From Variovorax sp. 770b2 (lineage in GTDB: Bacteria > Pseudomonadota > Gammaproteobacteria > Burkholderiales > Burkholderiaceae_C), in contig NZ_FOXJ01000001.1 in the NCBI RefSeq assembly GCF_900115685.1, positions 529,796 to 593,795 on the forward strand: a stretch of DNA of 64,000 nt, read 5' to 3'. Positions 35,310 through 42,890 of the stretch are shown piece by piece. Position numbers and translations under genes: made by a program. Every line of letters begins with the position of its first letter. Position 1 is the first letter of the stretch. The notes beneath the pieces were generated by a model. That model was not told where the DNA came from. It did no database searches and saw only the letters and a list, made by a program, of their open reading frames with translations.

Positions 35310-36389
35310 CCACTCGTTGTTCGTATTCAGGCTTTGGCCCGGGAACTCGGATTCTCCCAAATCGGAATCGCGGGCGTCGATTTATCGAGCGCCGAGGACG
35401 GTCTGATGCAATGGCTGGCCCATGGGTTCCATGGCGAGATGCAATACATGGCAACGCACGGCACGCGCCGCGCGCGTCCGGCGGAACTGGTGCCGGGCAC
35501 GGTGAGCGTGATCACCGCGCGCATGGACTACCTGCCGCGCGATACGCCGCCCGACTGGCAGGCCGTCGAGTTCGACCGCCTCGCGCGGCCCGGCGAGGCC
35601 ATCGTGTCGGTCTATGCGCGGGGCCGCGACTATCACAAGGTCTTGCGCAACCGGCTTGCGAAACTGGCCGAGCGCATCGCCGAGGAGGTCGGCCCCTTCG
35701 GCCACCGCGCGTTCACCGATTCGGCACCGGTGCTCGAGGCCGAGCTCGCCTCGCGCAGCGGCCAGGGCTGGCGCGGCAAGCACACGCTGGTGCTGGACCG
35801 GGATGCGGGCTCGATGTTTTTCCTCGGCGAGATCTACATCGACATGGCGCTGCCCGAGAGCGAACCCGTCACCGCGCATTGCGGCAGCTGCAGCGCCTGC
35901 ATCGATGTGTGCCCGACGCAGGCCATCGTCGCGCCGGGGCGGCTGGACGCGCGGCGCTGCATCTCGTACCTCACCATCGAACACGGCGGGCCGATCCCGG
36001 AAGCGCTGCGGCCCTTGATGGCCAACCGCATCTACGGCTGCGACGACTGCCAGCTGATCTGCCCCTGGAACAAGTTCGCCAAAAAGAGCGCGCTGCCCGA
36101 CTTCGACGCGCGCGAAGGGCTCACGGGCCGCACGCTGGCCGAACTCTTCGCGTGGACCGAAGACGATTTTCTTCGCCGCACCGAGGGCAGCCCGATACGC
36201 CGCATCGGGCACGAGCGGTGGCTGCGCAACATCGCGGTGGCGTTGGGCAACGCGGTGCGATCGGGCGAGAGCGGTGCGAGGGAGGCGCTCGCGACGCGCG
36301 CCGGGCATCCGAGCGAACTTGTGCGCGAACACGTTGCATGGGGCCTGGCCCAGCAGGCCGTGGACCCACGGCCTTCGCCACGGCCTTAG
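35295..36389 (+). CDS. queG: Epoxyqueuosine reductase QueG
   Basis: The protein has 364 residues. Two 4Fe-4S clusters are marked by CGSCSACIDVCPTQAI and by YGCDDCQLICPWN near residues 245-260. DSAPVLEAELASRSGQGWRGKHT is the cobalamin-enzyme signature. It performs the last step of queuosine formation in tRNA. The best start is the GTG at 35295 because the family needs about a dozen residues before ALARELGFSQIGIAG and no ATG is available; a frame running further upstream overlaps tsaE throughout. The stop (TAG, 36387-36389) overlaps the stop of the convergent ArsC-like gene. Confidence 0.93.
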   Translation: MIVSHPLVVRIQALARELGFSQIGIAGVDLSSAEDGLMQWLAHGFHGEMQYMATHGTRRARPAELVPGTVSVITARMDYLPRDTPPDWQAVEFDRLARPGEAIVSVYARGRDYHKVLRNRLAKLAERIAEEVGPFGHRAFTDSAPVLEAELASRSGQGWRGKHTLVLDRDAGSMFFLGEIYIDMALPESEPVTAHCGSCSACIDVCPTQAIVAPGRLDARRCISYLTIEHGGPIPEALRPLMANRIYGCDDCQLICPWNKFAKKSALPDFDAREGLTGRTLAELFAWTEDDFLRRTEGSPIRRIGHERWLRNIAVALGNAVRSGESGAREALATRAGHPSELVREHVAWGLAQQAVDPRPSPRP

Positions 36390-36766
36390 GCGGAGAGGAT
36401 TTCCCGCACGCGCTCCCACGGCCGGCACATCAGCGTGCCGCGCGGCGAGACGACGATGGGGCGCTGCAGCAGGATCGGGTTCTCCACGATCGCATCGAAC
36501 AACTGGTCGTCGGTCCACTTCGGGTCGGCCAGCTTCAGTTCTTCATAGGGCGCTTCCTTCGTGCGCAGCAGGTCACGCGCCGTCATGCCCATGGCCTTGG
36601 CCAGTTCGCGCAGCTTCTTCTTCGAAGGCGGCGTCTCCAGGTACAGCACGATCGTCGGCTCCACGCCGCTTTCGCGGATCAAGCCCAGCACGTTGCGCGA
36701 CGTGCTGCAGTTGGGCTTGTGGTAGATCGTCATCGGGTAATCGGTGGTGGGGGTGCGTGCGGTCAT
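36386..36766 (-). CDS. arsC: ArsC-family arsenate reductase (glutaredoxin type)
   Basis: The protein has 126 residues. The catalytic cysteine is C20 in HKPNCSTSRNVLG, and the later segment ENPILLQRPIVVSPRG contains the conserved arginine. These are the marks of glutaredoxin-coupled arsenate reductase. YffB-like proteins of unknown function share the fold, but the C-x-T-S-R-N motif and RPIV favour ArsC. The start is ATG 36766, with an alternative at 36733 that would begin MTIYHKPNC. No arsenite pump or ArsR gene is nearby. The gene ends within the queG stop codon. Confidence 0.83.
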   Translation of the reverse strand: MTARTPTTDYPMTIYHKPNCSTSRNVLGLIRESGVEPTIVLYLETPPSKKKLRELAKAMGMTARDLLRTKEAPYEELKLADPKWTDDQLFDAIVENPILLQRPIVVSPRGTLMCRPWERVREILSA

Positions 36767-36792
36767 GGCGTCGATTATCGGAAGAGCGGGCC

Positions 36793-37476
36793 TCAGTCCT
36801 TCCTGGCTTCCTCGTCCATCGAGAACGGAAATCGCGCAGCCCAGAAATCGGCCAGGCGCGGATCGGCGTCCACGCGCCGCACCACCCGCGCCATGCGCGG
36901 CGCCACGCGGTAGAAGCGCCGGCGCTGCGGCGTCCAGCGCGACATCACCGTCACGTACAGGTCGAGCATGCCGATCTTCTCGCCGAGCAGGTAGGGCGCG
37001 GGTTCGTCGATCTGCGTGTCCATCAGGTGCCAGCAATGCGCGATGCGCTCGGCCGTGCGTTCGAGCATCACGGCCTGCGCCGCGGGGTCGGGCGTGAGGC
37101 GCGTGGGATCGTCGCGCACCCAGAAGAGCGAATAGATCGAGGCCGGCAGGTAGACCATCCAGCGCAGGTAGCGCGCGCGCAGCGGGTCGCCCGGCGCAGG
37201 GCAGAGCCCGGCTTCGGGGTAACGGTCGCCCAGCCAGATCAGGATCGCCGCGCTCTCGGTCATCACCTCGCCCGAAGGCAGCACGAGCGCGGGCACCTGC
37301 CGCATCGGGTTGACGTTCGACACGCGCTCGCGTTCGGCGTCGCTCTCCCAGGTGGCGATGTCGACGGTCTCGACTTGTGCGCCGATCAGCGTCAGCGCCG
37401 CGTGGACCGGCGTGGCGCCCGAACCGGGCGCGCCGTAGAGGGTGTAGCGATCTCTGGAGGCGGATGGAGAGGCCAT
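36793..37476 (-). CDS. Glutathione S-transferase family protein
   Basis: The protein has 227 residues. The thioredoxin-like N-terminal domain (YTLYGAPGSGATPVHAAL) has the glutathione-binding cis-proline and Glu-Ser pair in RQVPALVLPSGEVMTESAAI. A helical C-terminal domain with GEKIGMLDLYVTVMSRW follows. The catalytic residue would be the serine in GAPGSG; the class is not clear. It may conjugate or reduce electrophiles in the cytoplasm. It stands between the ArsC-like and ribH genes with short gaps and no obvious functional link. Confidence 0.85.
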   Translation of the reverse strand: MASPSASRDRYTLYGAPGSGATPVHAALTLIGAQVETVDIATWESDAERERVSNVNPMRQVPALVLPSGEVMTESAAILIWLGDRYPEAGLCPAPGDPLRARYLRWMVYLPASIYSLFWVRDDPTRLTPDPAAQAVMLERTAERIAHCWHLMDTQIDEPAPYLLGEKIGMLDLYVTVMSRWTPQRRRFYRVAPRMARVVRRVDADPRLADFWAARFPFSMDEEARKD

Positions 37477-37508
37477 CCGCGCAGATTACTGCGGACGGGT
37501 GCCCGTTG

Positions 37509-38021
37509 TCACGCGGCCAGTGCCGCGTCCACCTGCTTCAGCGCCTCGAGCGTCTTGAAGCAGGCCTCGGCCACTTCGGTGCCCTTGATCGCGAAATGGC
37601 GATGGAAGTACTTGCGGTGCTCCACGTGCTCGTGGAAGTGGTGCGGCGTGAGCACGGCCGAGAAGATCGGCACGTCGGTCTCCAGTTGAAGCGACATCAG
37701 CGTGCTCACCACGGTGTTCGCGACGAACTCGTGGCGGTAGATGCCGCCGTCGACCACCAGTGCGCAGCCGATGATGGCCGCGTACTTGCCCGAGTTGGCC
37801 AGGCGCTTGGCGTGCAGCGGAATCTCGAAGGCGCCGGGCACATCGAAGATGTCGATGAGCTCGCGCGCCACGCCCAGGCGCGCCATCTCTTCGAGAAAAG
37901 CGTCGCGTGCCTGGTGGACGATGTCGGAATGCCATTGCGCCTCGACGAAAGCGATGCGCTCGCCGCGCGACGAATTCGACGCGGTGATGGCGGAGAGGGG
38001 AAGGTCGTTGATCTGACTCAT
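37509..38021 (-). CDS. ribH: 6,7-dimethyl-8-ribityllumazine synthase, RibH2 type
   Basis: The protein has 170 residues. It matches type II lumazine synthases (RibH2 of Brucella) rather than the icosahedral RibH1: SRGERIAFVEAQWHSDIVHQAR, FDVPGAFEIPLHAKRLA, VVDGGIYRHEFVA and VLTPHHFHEHVEHRKYFHRHF. The enzyme condenses a pyrimidinedione with dihydroxybutanone phosphate in the penultimate step of riboflavin synthesis. It is monocistronic and preceded by an FMN riboswitch, so expression should fall when FMN is plentiful. A housekeeping ribH is expected elsewhere in the genome. Confidence 0.93.
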   Translation of the reverse strand: MSQINDLPLSAITASNSSRGERIAFVEAQWHSDIVHQARDAFLEEMARLGVARELIDIFDVPGAFEIPLHAKRLANSGKYAAIIGCALVVDGGIYRHEFVANTVVSTLMSLQLETDVPIFSAVLTPHHFHEHVEHRKYFHRHFAIKGTEVAEACFKTLEALKQVDAALAA

Positions 38022-38077
38022 GGTGTGCCTCTGAAAGCAGGTTTCCTGAATCAGGGCGCACGAAACCGCAAGGCACA

Positions 38078-38113
38078 CCGCGCGCTCATGGCAGAGCGCG
38101 CGGGCGTGCCCGC
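38078..38113 (-). promoter_or_regulatory. Mutually exclusive hairpins, probable riboswitch expression platform
   Basis: One 9-bp stem pairs 38078-38086 with 38095-38103; another 6-bp stem pairs 38100-38105 with 38108-38113. They share bases 38100-38103, so only one can form. They lie just downstream (minus strand) of the FMN aptamer. No U run follows, so regulation is more likely by translation or Rho than by an intrinsic terminator. Confidence 0.45.
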
Positions 38114-38117
38114 ATTT

Positions 38118-38280
38118 CGCGCTCTCTTTCATCCGGACTGTGACCGTCGGCTTCGGAATCGCACCGAAATCTGCTGACCCCGTTGCCTGCTTGCGCAGGC
38201 CTCGGGCGCTCGCGGGCTTGTGCAACCTTTCGATCGCCATCACCGCCGGTGGGGAATTGCACCCCGCCCTGAGAACGCTT
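38118..38280 (-). ncRNA. FMN riboswitch (RFN element)
   Basis: Read on the minus strand, the conserved RFN blocks occur in order: AGGGCGGGGTGCAATTCCCC, ACCGGCGGTGATGG, GTCAGCAGA, GGTGCGATTCCGA, AGCCGACGGTCACAGTCCGG and ATGAAAGAGAG. The element sits about 100 bases upstream of ribH on the same strand and is the known FMN sensor of riboflavin genes. The remaining bases to the next gene (38281-38457) show nothing recognisable. Confidence 0.95.
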
Positions 38281-38457
38281 GCCGTCCGGCGAGCCGGACA
38301 ACGGCGCGATTCTAGAAGCCCTCCGCGGCACGGGGTTGTCGCCCGCGCGCCAGACCTTGGGCCGCGCGGGGATTTTCTTCAGAAGCGATACGTCGCACTC
38401 GCAGTCACGGTACGGCGCTGCGTCGGGAGGGTCGATGAACGAAATGAGGGGAGCAGG

Positions 38458-39549
38458 TCAGCGCCCCGCGAGGAACTGCGTCATGCGATGAAGCTCGTCG
38501 TCGAGCGCCGCGCGAAACGCCGTATCGCGCGGCCTCTTGTCGGCGTAGCCGAAGCTGGGTTGCAGCCGGCCTTCGGGTGCCGTCACGTTGGCCCAGCCGA
38601 TCACGCGGTCGTGCCACAGCATCGGCAGCGCGTAGTAGCCGAACTGGCGCTTCGGCGCGGGCGTGTAGGCCTCGAACTTGTACGCCCAGCCCCACAGCAG
38701 CTCGAAGCGGCGACGGTCCCACACGACCGGATCGAAGGGCGCGAGCAGGCGCACCGCGTCATCGGGCGCATGGCGCCTGGAGGCCGGGTTCTCGTCCGCG
38801 GGCCAGTACCAGGTGGTGCCGTCGATGCGGCAACTCGCAAGCGCTTCGCGCGCCAGGCGCAGCGCCGCCTGCGTCTGCGCCGCGAGATGCGGCGCGCCGT
38901 AGCCGAGCAGGCGCGCGAGGTAGGTGAGGCTGGCGGCGGGCAGCGGCGCGTACTTGCGCACGATCAGTTCGATGAGCGCTGCGGCGCGCTGCGCACGGCC
39001 GGCGGGGCTCTCGTCGGCGGGCATGTGCGTCACCGCTTCATAGACCCGCGTGCCGCTGTCGCGCCGCACCACGCGCAGCATGCCGCGGTAGTGCATGCCG
39101 TCGAGCAGGTGCGTGGTCGCGTTGCTCGAGCCGCCCCAGTAGTTCTGGATGCGGCCGTGCGCGAAGTGCTGCTCGACCTGGCGCGGATGCACCGGGCCGT
39201 GCTCGCGCACATAGGCCAGCACGTCGGCGGCCTTGCGCCGGGTGTCGGCGTTCCAGGCTTGCCTGGCCTCGCGCGGGTGCATCAATGCGAGGTGCTCGCG
39301 CGGGAGGAACCCATAGTTGACGAGGCAGTCTTCCTCGATGGCCAGGCGGGTATAGCGGCTTTCGAGATCGCCCGCGCGGTAGTCCTTCACGCGATGGCGC
39401 AGCGTCAGGTCCTGCGCGCGCGCCGGGGCGCGGATCGGGTCGGCCTGCACGAAGCCGAGCTGGCGGATCGCGCCGGGCAAGGTGGTCGGCTTGAAGAGGG
39501 TGCGGGCCACCGCATAGCGGCGCAGGTCGTCGAGGGTCGGGTCAGCCAT
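38458..39549 (-). CDS. YcaQ/AlkX-type winged-helix DNA glycosylase
   Basis: The protein has 363 residues and belongs to the winged helix DNA-binding (HTH_42) family that includes E. coli YcaQ and Streptomyces AlkZ, which excise alkylated bases and unhook interstrand crosslinks. The catalytic Q-x-D motif is Q35-A-D37 in LGFVQADPI, and VKDYRAGDLESRYTRLAIEEDCLVNYGF follows as in YcaQ. The tandem winged helices run to about residue 250, and a beta-rich C-terminal part contains LLAPFDPVVWDRRR. It starts 48 bases after the isomerase gene of the DUF993 operon but is probably an independent repair gene. Confidence 0.88.
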   Translation of the reverse strand: MADPTLDDLRRYAVARTLFKPTTLPGAIRQLGFVQADPIRAPARAQDLTLRHRVKDYRAGDLESRYTRLAIEEDCLVNYGFLPREHLALMHPREARQAWNADTRRKAADVLAYVREHGPVHPRQVEQHFAHGRIQNYWGGSSNATTHLLDGMHYRGMLRVVRRDSGTRVYEAVTHMPADESPAGRAQRAAALIELIVRKYAPLPAASLTYLARLLGYGAPHLAAQTQAALRLAREALASCRIDGTTWYWPADENPASRRHAPDDAVRLLAPFDPVVWDRRRFELLWGWAYKFEAYTPAPKRQFGYYALPMLWHDRVIGWANVTAPEGRLQPSFGYADKRPRDTAFRAALDDELHRMTQFLAGR

Positions 39550-39597
39550 GCAGCGAATTGCAGCACAAGCGGCTGCAGTTCGCTTCGGCGCAACGCG

Positions 39598-40476
39598 TCA
39601 GACTGCGCTGCGGTGTCGCTCGATGCAAACATCCAGCGTCTCGGCCCCTGGCCGCTGCCACCAGTCGAGGTTCGAAAAGATCTCGACCTCGCTGAAGCCC
39701 GCGAAACCTGCGTCTTCAACCCAGCCGCGGATCTTCTTCAGTTCGACCACGCCGTCGCCCATCATCCCGCGGTCGGAGAGCAGGTCGCGCGTGGGCGTGA
39801 GCCAGTCGCAGACGTGGTACGCCAGCAGGCGCTCGCGGCCTGCGCGGGCGATCTGCTGCTGCAGCTTCGGGTCCCACCAGACGTGATAGATGTCCAGCGC
39901 CACGCCGAGCATGCCGCTCTTGCCTGCGTCGAGTTCGTCGCAGAGGTCGAGTGCGTGTTCAAGCGTGTTGATGCACGCGCGGTCGGCCGCCTGCATCGGG
40001 TGCAGGGGCTCGATGGCGAGCGGCATGCCGACCTCGCGGGCGTACGCGAGCGATGCGGCGATGCCGTCGCGCACCTCGTTGCGCGCACGGGCGAGGTCCT
40101 TGTACGCGGCCTTGCCTTCGAGCGCACCGGGCAGGGCGCCGACCACCAGCACGAGGCAGGGCGCGTCGAGCGTCTTCGCTTCGTCGATGGCGCGGCGGTT
40201 GTCGTCGAGCGCGGCCTTCAGGCCCGCTGCATCGGGCGCAGGGAAGAAACCGCCGCGGCAGTAGCCCGAGAGGCCGATGCCGTGCGCCTTCAACTGCTTC
40301 GCAACCTTGTCGAGTCCGACTGCGGCCACCTGGTCGCGCCACGGACTGATCGCGCGGATGCCGCGCTCGGCGCACTGGTCGATGATGCGGTCCAGCGGCA
40401 CCTCGGCGCCCGACTGCTTGCGCACGGTCGCGGTGTTGATCGAGAGCCAGTCGTGGTTCTGCGAGAAATCGCGCAT
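39598..40476 (-). CDS. Sugar phosphate isomerase/epimerase (xylose-isomerase-like TIM barrel)
   Basis: The protein has 292 residues. Likely divalent-metal ligands are E156 (MPLAIEPLHP), D195 (VALDIYHVWWD), H221 (YHVCDW) and E265 (SEVEIFS), spaced as in AP-endonuclease-2/xylose-isomerase-fold enzymes. Members isomerise or epimerise sugars or, in 3-keto-sugar pathways, cleave glycosidic bonds after oxidation. It is the last gene of the enolase-superfamily / Gfo-Idh-MocA / DUF993 operon, 8 bases after DUF993, so it should act on an intermediate of that pathway. The substrate is unknown. Confidence 0.87.
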   Translation of the reverse strand: MRDFSQNHDWLSINTATVRKQSGAEVPLDRIIDQCAERGIRAISPWRDQVAAVGLDKVAKQLKAHGIGLSGYCRGGFFPAPDAAGLKAALDDNRRAIDEAKTLDAPCLVLVVGALPGALEGKAAYKDLARARNEVRDGIAASLAYAREVGMPLAIEPLHPMQAADRACINTLEHALDLCDELDAGKSGMLGVALDIYHVWWDPKLQQQIARAGRERLLAYHVCDWLTPTRDLLSDRGMMGDGVVELKKIRGWVEDAGFAGFSEVEIFSNLDWWQRPGAETLDVCIERHRSAV

Positions 40477-40484
40477 GGGCTCGC

Positions 40485-41672
40485 TCAGCCTTCCACGCCG
40501 TGCAGCGCGAGCAGTGTCTTCATGCGGCGGACCGCCAGCTCCGGCTGCTCGAGCAAGTTCGCCGCATCGGCCAGGCGGAACAGTTCTGCAAAGTGCTGCA
40601 GCGAGCGCGTGCTCTGCTGGCCGCCCACCATCGTGAAGTGCTTCTGGTGGCCGTTGAGCCAGGCCATGAACACCACGCCCGTCTTGTAGAAGCGCGTGGG
40701 CGCCGCAAAGATGTGGCGCGACAGCGGCACCGTCGGGCCGAGGATGGCGTGGAACTTCTCGGTGTTGCCTTGCGCCAGTGCGCCCAGTGCGGCGCTCGCC
40801 GCGGGCGCGATGGCGTCGAAGATGCCGAGCAGCGCATCGCTCTTGCCGTGCGTGGGCTCATCGCCGAAGCCGTCGCCGGCGATCAGCTCGGCGTAGTTGA
40901 AGTCATCGCCCGTGTACATGCGCACACCCTTGGGAAGGCGGCGGCGCATCGCGATTTCCTTGTCCTTGTCGAGCAGTGAGATCTTGATGCCGTCGACCTT
41001 GTCCGGATGCGCCGCGATGATGCCGACGGCCGTGTCCATCGCCGCATCGACGTCCTTCGTGCCCCAGTAGCCGGCGAGCGCCGGGTCGAACATGTCGCCC
41101 AGCCAGTGCAGCACCACGGGCTGCCTGGCCTGGCTCAGGATGCGGTCGTACACGCGCTCGTAGTCCGCGGGGCTCTTCGCCACGCGGGCGAGCGCGCGGC
41201 TGGCCATCACGATCAGCTTGCCGCCGAGCGCCTCGATGGCGGCCATCTGATCCTCGTAGCCGCGGATCACATCGTCCACGCTCTTCACGTCGTCGATGTC
41301 CAGGTGGTCCGTGCCGCAGCCCGAGGCCACCAGCGCGCCCGGCACGTCCTTCGCCGCATCGAGCGAGCGGCGGATCAGTTCGAGCGACGTGGGCCAGTCC
41401 AGGCCCATGCCGCGCTGCGCGGTGTCCATCGCCTCGGCGACGCCCAGGCCCAGCGAGAACAGATGGCGGCGGTAGGCGATGGTGGTGTCCCAATCGACTG
41501 CCGCCTGCAGCCACGGGTCGATGGCGGCGAGCGGGTCGGCCACCACGTGCGCGGCCGAATAGGCGATGCGGTTGAACTTCACGCCCGCATCGGGCTTGAC
41601 GGGCGCGGTGCCGCGCAGCGCGTAGGGCGCGAGCGCGCCGCTCGCGGTGGGAAGGGTCAGCGACAGTGCCAT
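40485..41672 (-). CDS. DUF993 family protein (dihydrodipicolinate-synthase-like)
   Basis: The protein has 395 residues and is usually labelled DHDPS family or DUF993. The segment KVDGIKISLLD places K230 where class I aldolases of the DHDPS group form a Schiff base, and PVVLHWLGDMFDPALAGYWG, ASGCGTDHLDI and YTGDDFNYAELIAGDGFG are well-marked blocks. It is therefore a candidate lyase or aldolase for a carbon chain of 5-6 carbons. I know of no proven reaction. It lies between the oxidoreductase (22 bases upstream) and the isomerase (8 bases downstream), which ties it to a sugar-like substrate. Confidence 0.85.
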   Translation of the reverse strand: MALSLTLPTASGALAPYALRGTAPVKPDAGVKFNRIAYSAAHVVADPLAAIDPWLQAAVDWDTTIAYRRHLFSLGLGVAEAMDTAQRGMGLDWPTSLELIRRSLDAAKDVPGALVASGCGTDHLDIDDVKSVDDVIRGYEDQMAAIEALGGKLIVMASRALARVAKSPADYERVYDRILSQARQPVVLHWLGDMFDPALAGYWGTKDVDAAMDTAVGIIAAHPDKVDGIKISLLDKDKEIAMRRRLPKGVRMYTGDDFNYAELIAGDGFGDEPTHGKSDALLGIFDAIAPAASAALGALAQGNTEKFHAILGPTVPLSRHIFAAPTRFYKTGVVFMAWLNGHQKHFTMVGGQQSTRSLQHFAELFRLADAANLLEQPELAVRRMKTLLALHGVEG

Positions 41673-41694
41673 GGCTTGTTCTTCTTCAGGCTCT

Positions 41695-42858
41695 TCAGAC
41701 CTTGAGCGCGGGCACGTCGACCCAGCGGCGGTCTTTCCACGATTCGAGCGCGGCCTCGACCAATTGCACGCCCTTGGCGCCTTCGGGCAGCGTCCACTTG
41801 TAGGGCTCGTTCTCCACCACGTGGCGAATGAAGTGCTCCCACTGGATCTTGAAGCCGTTGTCGTAGACCTGCGAATCCGGAATCTCCTGCCACTGGTCGA
41901 AGAAATTCATCATCTGCTTCTCGTCGGGGTTCCACACCGGGCGCGGCGTGGCCACGCGCGACTGGGCGCGGCAGCTCGAAAGACCCGCGACGGCCGAGCC
42001 ATCGGTGCCGTCCACATGGAAGGTCACGAGGTCGTCGCGGCGCACGCGCGTGACCCAGCTCATGTTGATCTGCGCGATCACCGGCTCGCCGTTGTGGCCC
42101 GTGAGCTCGCAGGTGGCGTAGGCCGCGTCGTCGGCCGTGGCTTCGTATGGTTTGCCGGCTTCGTCCCAGCGCTTGGGGATGTGCGTGGCGCCGATGCACG
42201 ACACAGACTTCACCTCGCCGAACAGGTTGTCCAGCACGTAGCGCCAGTGGCACATCATGTCCAGGATCATGCCGCCGCCGTCTTCCTTGCGGTAGTTCCA
42301 GCTCGGGCGCTGGATGGGCTGCAGGTCGCCTTCGAACACCCAGTAGCCGAACTCCAGGCGCACGCTGAGCATGCGGCCGAAGAAGCCGGCGCGGCGCAGC
42401 ATGTCCAGCTTGCGCAGACCGGGAAGGAAGAGCTTGTCCTGCACCGCGCCGTGCTTCAGGCCCGAGCCTTCGGCCAGGCGTGCGACTTCGACGGCTTCGT
42501 TCAGGTTGGTGGCGATCGGCTTCTCGCAGTACACGTGCTTGCCGGCGCGGATGGCCTTGGCCAGCAGCGTGGGGCGCATCTGCGTGGTGCCGGCGTCGAA
42601 GAAGATGGTGTCGTCCTTGTTCTCCAGCGCCTTGTCCAGGTCGGTGCCCCAGCGCGCGATGTGGTGGGCCTTGGCGAGCGCTTCCATCTTCTCGGCATTG
42701 CGGCCGATGAGGATCGGGTCGGGCATCACCTTGTCGCCGTTCGACAGCGTGACGCCGCCTTGCGCGCGGATGGCGCAGATCGAGCGGATCAGGTGCTGGT
42801 TCATGCCCATGCGGCCGGTGACGCCGTGCATGATGATTCCTAGACGTTGGGTGGCCAT
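41695..42858 (-). CDS. Gfo/Idh/MocA-family oxidoreductase
   Basis: The protein has 387 residues. The nucleotide-binding N-terminus reads LGIIMHGVTGRMGMNQHLIRS (GxTGRMG rather than the commoner GxGxxG), with the family motif HVYCEKPIATN giving the catalytic EKP lysine at about residue 115. The C-terminal domain has GGGMILDMMCHWRYVLDNLFG and a possible catalytic histidine there. Family members oxidise or epimerise sugars and cyclitols with NAD(P). AAGGAAGAAAACG before ATG 42858 decides the start. It lies 32 bases after the enolase-superfamily gene and 22 before DUF993. Confidence 0.88.
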   Translation of the reverse strand: MATQRLGIIMHGVTGRMGMNQHLIRSICAIRAQGGVTLSNGDKVMPDPILIGRNAEKMEALAKAHHIARWGTDLDKALENKDDTIFFDAGTTQMRPTLLAKAIRAGKHVYCEKPIATNLNEAVEVARLAEGSGLKHGAVQDKLFLPGLRKLDMLRRAGFFGRMLSVRLEFGYWVFEGDLQPIQRPSWNYRKEDGGGMILDMMCHWRYVLDNLFGEVKSVSCIGATHIPKRWDEAGKPYEATADDAAYATCELTGHNGEPVIAQINMSWVTRVRRDDLVTFHVDGTDGSAVAGLSSCRAQSRVATPRPVWNPDEKQMMNFFDQWQEIPDSQVYDNGFKIQWEHFIRHVVENEPYKWTLPEGAKGVQLVEAALESWKDRRWVDVPALKV

Positions 42859-42890
42859 CGTTTTCTTCCTTGGGATGCGAGAGGGGTGCT

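Noticed and set aside
36386-37476. Arsenic resistance cluster
   Set aside because: Only a single ArsC-family gene; no arsR, arsB or acr3 nearby, and the GST neighbour gives no support.
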